Shown piece after piece: positions 4,574-5,400 of a DNA stretch of 5,400 nucleotides; position 1 is the stretch's first letter, and every line of letters starts with the position of its first letter. Where the stretch lies: the NCBI GenBank assembly GCA_012513245.1, contig JAAZCN010000148.1, positions 1-5,400 of the forward strand, written 5' to 3'. This stretch comes from Synergistaceae bacterium (GTDB taxonomy: Bacteria; Synergistota; Synergistia; Synergistales; Synergistaceae). The position numbers and the translations under genes were made by a program. Below the pieces are notes generated by a model. The model was given only the letters and a program-made list of their open reading frames with translations. It made no database searches and was not told where the DNA came from.

Positions 4574-4667
4574 TGGGCTCACGCCCAACGGAACTGTTGG
4601 CTCACGAAGAGCGGAATGGTGGGCTCATGAAAAGCGGTACGATGGGCTCATTTCAACGTAATATGCA
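4574..4667 (+). repeat. Right end of IS21 element with 23-bp-spaced repeats
   Basis: TGGGCTCAC, TTGGCTCAC, TGGGCTCAT and TGGGCTCAT lie at 4574-4582, 4597-4605, 4620-4628 and 4643-4651, exactly 23 bases apart. They are inverted relative to the left-end copies. The outermost copy ends 16 bases from the proposed terminal CA (4666-4667), compared with 17 bases at the left end. Confidence 0.9.
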
Positions 4668-4670
4668 TCG

Positions 4671-4751
4671 GGCTGCAAATTCACCAGGCCAAACAGTATT
4701 CTAAGTGTAGCCGTTGCATTTAGGGCGCAAATTCTCCGTGGCTTTAGCCAC
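4671..4751. repeat. AAATTC(T/A)CC core repeats and hairpin right of the insertion sequence
   Basis: GGCTGCAAATTCACC (4671-4685) and GGCGCAAATTCTCCG (4724-4738) carry the core seen inverted as GCGGAGAATT at 1058-1120. GGCTGCAAATT also matches the degenerate copy near 1039-1049 read on the other strand. As in the left cluster, a core abuts a hairpin: GTGGCT-TT-AGCCAC (4738-4751). No gene is evident in this stretch. Confidence 0.6.
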
Positions 4752-4774
4752 TCACTCTCAACGTGGCTATTTTT
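4745..4774 (+). terminator. Candidate intrinsic terminator before relB-yoeB
   Basis: TAGCCAC (4745-4751) and GTGGCTA (4763-4769) form a perfect 7-bp stem with an 11-base loop, followed at once by TTTTT (4770-4774). It would stop transcripts arriving from the insertion sequence before they reach the toxin-antitoxin operon. Its left arm can instead pair with GTGGCT 4738-4743, so two structures compete. Confidence 0.5.
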
Positions 4775-4788
4775 ACGTCTTTTACCGG

Positions 4789-4816
4789 TTGACTATGCGC
4801 ACGAAAGTGCTATTAT
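4789..4816 (+). promoter_or_regulatory. relB-yoeB promoter with possible operator
   Basis: The -35 is TTGACT (4789-4794, 5 of 6) and the -10 is TATTAT (4811-4816, 5 of 6), with 16 bases between. The spacer contains GCAC-GAAA-GTGC (4799-4810), a short inverted repeat well placed for autorepression by the RelB ribbon-helix-helix protein. The leader to ATG 4868 is about 45 bases. The promoter is well supported; the operator is inference. Confidence 0.72.
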
Positions 4817-4867
4817 TATGTCTCAATTGTAGCAGTAAAGTTCAAATTTAAAAAAGAGGGTGTTAAC

Positions 4868-5128
4868 ATGCCTGAGTCAACAATGCTCCGTTATAGGATC
4901 GACGAGGATTTAAAAGAAGAAGCTGAAGCAGTATTCAAAAGCATGGGGTTGAGCCCGCAGTCGGCGATCAAGCTTTTTTACAGGCAAACTGTCATCAGGA
5001 AAAAGCTCCCATTTCATCCTGTCGCTGAGGACCCCTTTTACAGCGAAGATAATCAGAGGGTCTTGCTTGAATCTGTTAAGCAGCTGATAGAAGGAAAAGG
5101 CACGCCTCATGAGCTTATAGAGGCGTGA
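4868..5128 (+). CDS. relB: RelB/DinJ-family antitoxin
   Basis: The 86-residue protein has the RelB/DinJ pattern: a short beta strand TMLRYRID (5-12), helix DLKEEAEAVFKSMGLS (14-29), then PQSAIKLFYRQTVIRKKLPF (30-49), the hallmark of this family, and a C-terminal part likely to wrap the toxin. Such antitoxins form ribbon-helix-helix dimers that repress their own operon and block the partner toxin. GAGGG (4856-4860) lies 7 bases before ATG 4868. The toxin gene begins one base after the stop. The partner is YoeB-like rather than RelE/YafQ-like, which is unusual because YoeB is classically paired with a YefM/Phd-type antitoxin. Family assignment is firm; the symbol relB is used loosely. Confidence 0.92.
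   Translation: MPESTMLRYRIDEDLKEEAEAVFKSMGLSPQSAIKLFYRQTVIRKKLPFHPVAEDPFYSEDNQRVLLESVKQLIEGKGTPHELIEA
5101..5127 (+). promoter_or_regulatory. RNA hairpin enclosing the yoeB ribosome binding site
   Basis: CACGCCTC (5101-5108) and GAGGCGTG (5120-5127) form a perfect 8-bp stem with an 11-base loop within the end of relB. The right arm contains most of the yoeB Shine-Dalgarno AGAGG (5119-5123), which sits 6 bases before ATG 5130, and two bases of the relB stop codon. Ribosomes finishing relB would open the stem, tying toxin synthesis to antitoxin synthesis. The pairing is seen; the function is inferred. Confidence 0.6.
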
Positions 5129-5129
5129 T

Positions 5130-5396
5130 ATGGACAAGATATGGTCTGATAAAGCCTGGGATGATTATCTCGACTGGCAGAAAAAAGACAAAAAAACATT
5201 CGAAAAGATCAATAAACTAATTAAGGATATTGACCGTAACGGAGAATCCGAAGGCATAGGCAAACCGGAACCGCTCAAGGGTGGTTTGTCCGGTTTCTGG
5301 AGCCGCCGCATAAACGAGAAAGACAGGCTCGTTTACCGTATAGAGGATGGTAGATTAGAAATTGCACTGTGCCTTACACACTACGATGATCATTAA
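5130..5396 (+). CDS. yoeB: Txe/YoeB-family mRNA interferase toxin
   Basis: The 88-residue protein closely resembles E. coli YoeB (84 residues), a RelE-fold toxin that cuts mRNA in the ribosomal A site. Matching segments include IWSDKAWDDYLDWQ (4-17), KINKLIKDI (26-34), GKPEPLK (44-50), GFWSRRINEKDRLVY (55-69) and the C-terminal THY (83-85). The catalytic residues of E. coli YoeB (Glu46, Arg65, His83, Tyr84) correspond here to E47, R66, H84 and Y85, all present, so the toxin should be active. Three extra residues (DDH) follow Tyr85; in E. coli YoeB the chain ends at that tyrosine. The gene starts one base after the relB stop, with AGAGG 6 bases upstream, and ends at TAA 5394-5396. No terminator is visible in the last four bases. 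Confidence 0.95.
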   Translation: MDKIWSDKAWDDYLDWQKKDKKTFEKINKLIKDIDRNGESEGIGKPEPLKGGLSGFWSRRINEKDRLVYRIEDGRLEIALCLTHYDDH

Positions 5397-5400
5397 TTAA

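Larger units (their letters stand above)
2042..4667 (+). mobile_element. IS21-family insertion sequence, apparently complete (about 2.63 kb)
   Basis: The element carries istA and istB in the standard order with a short overlap. The proposed ends are TG (2042) and CA (4667). The left end TGAGTATTGCG and the inverted right end TGCATATTACG match at TG..TATT.CG. Inside each end are four 9-bp repeats at exact 23-base spacing, in mirror orientation, as expected for the multiple terminal transposase sites of IS21 elements. The flanks TCAGG (2037-2041) and TCGGG (4668-4672) are a possible 5-bp target duplication with one mismatch. Both genes are open, so the element may be functional. Ends are inferred from symmetry; the exact terminal base could be off by a few positions. 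Confidence 0.88.

Noticed and set aside
2179..4802. Shared 9-mer TATGCGCAC in the istA leader and the relB promoter as a common operator
   Set aside because: The flanking arms and placement differ (leader versus -35/-10 spacer); with only two copies, coincidence is likely.

Overview
The window looks like a stretch of chromosome from an anaerobic bacterium that ferments amino acids. The clue is the end of a gene for glycine/sarcosine/betaine reductase protein A (grdA) at the left edge. That enzyme is found mainly in Clostridia and also in Synergistota and a few other anaerobes. I cannot choose between these from one fragment; base composition is intermediate and most genes have strong Shine-Dalgarno sites.

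Layout from left to right. (1) 1-312: the last 103 codons of grdA on the + strand, closed by a 10-bp-stem terminator at 348-371. (2) 313-597: non-coding apart from that terminator and a motif at 536-561. (3) 598-882, minus strand: a small unrecognised gene of up to 94 codons with a clear promoter (TTGACA-16-TATTAT). (4) 883-1219: a non-coding region full of short repeats, with an 11-bp phased array at 972-1015 and a family of AATTCTCCGC cores next to small hairpins. (5) 1220-1813, minus strand: an AbiEi-type antitoxin/repressor gene with a GTG start and a promoter overlapped by a perfect 10-bp inverted repeat. Its usual toxin partner abiEii is absent; only a 13-codon ORF survives at the ATGA overlap. 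(6) 1937-2022: a second 10-11-bp phased repeat array. (7) 2042-4667: a complete IS21-family insertion sequence with istA, istB, TG...CA ends and four 9-bp repeats spaced exactly 23 bp at each end in mirror image. (8) 4668-4867: more AATTCTCCG-type cores, hairpins and a promoter. (9) 4868-5396: a two-gene toxin-antitoxin operon, with a RelB/DinJ-family antitoxin followed one base later by a YoeB-family mRNA interferase.

From 598 onward the window reads as an accessory region beside a metabolic gene: a broken AbiE locus, a probably intact IS21 element, an intact RelB-YoeB module and two related sets of non-coding repeats. If the insertion sequence is removed in thought, array 1937-2022 would lie next to the AAATT-type cores at 4676-4738. 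This parallels the array-plus-core arrangement at 972-1137, so the insertion sequence seems to have split one of two similar composite repeat modules.

I found no clearly new multi-gene system. The points most worth following are the paired composite repeat modules with helical-turn spacing, the toxinless AbiEi gene with its operator intact, the non-standard RelB/YoeB pairing, and an RNA hairpin that would hide the yoeB ribosome binding site.
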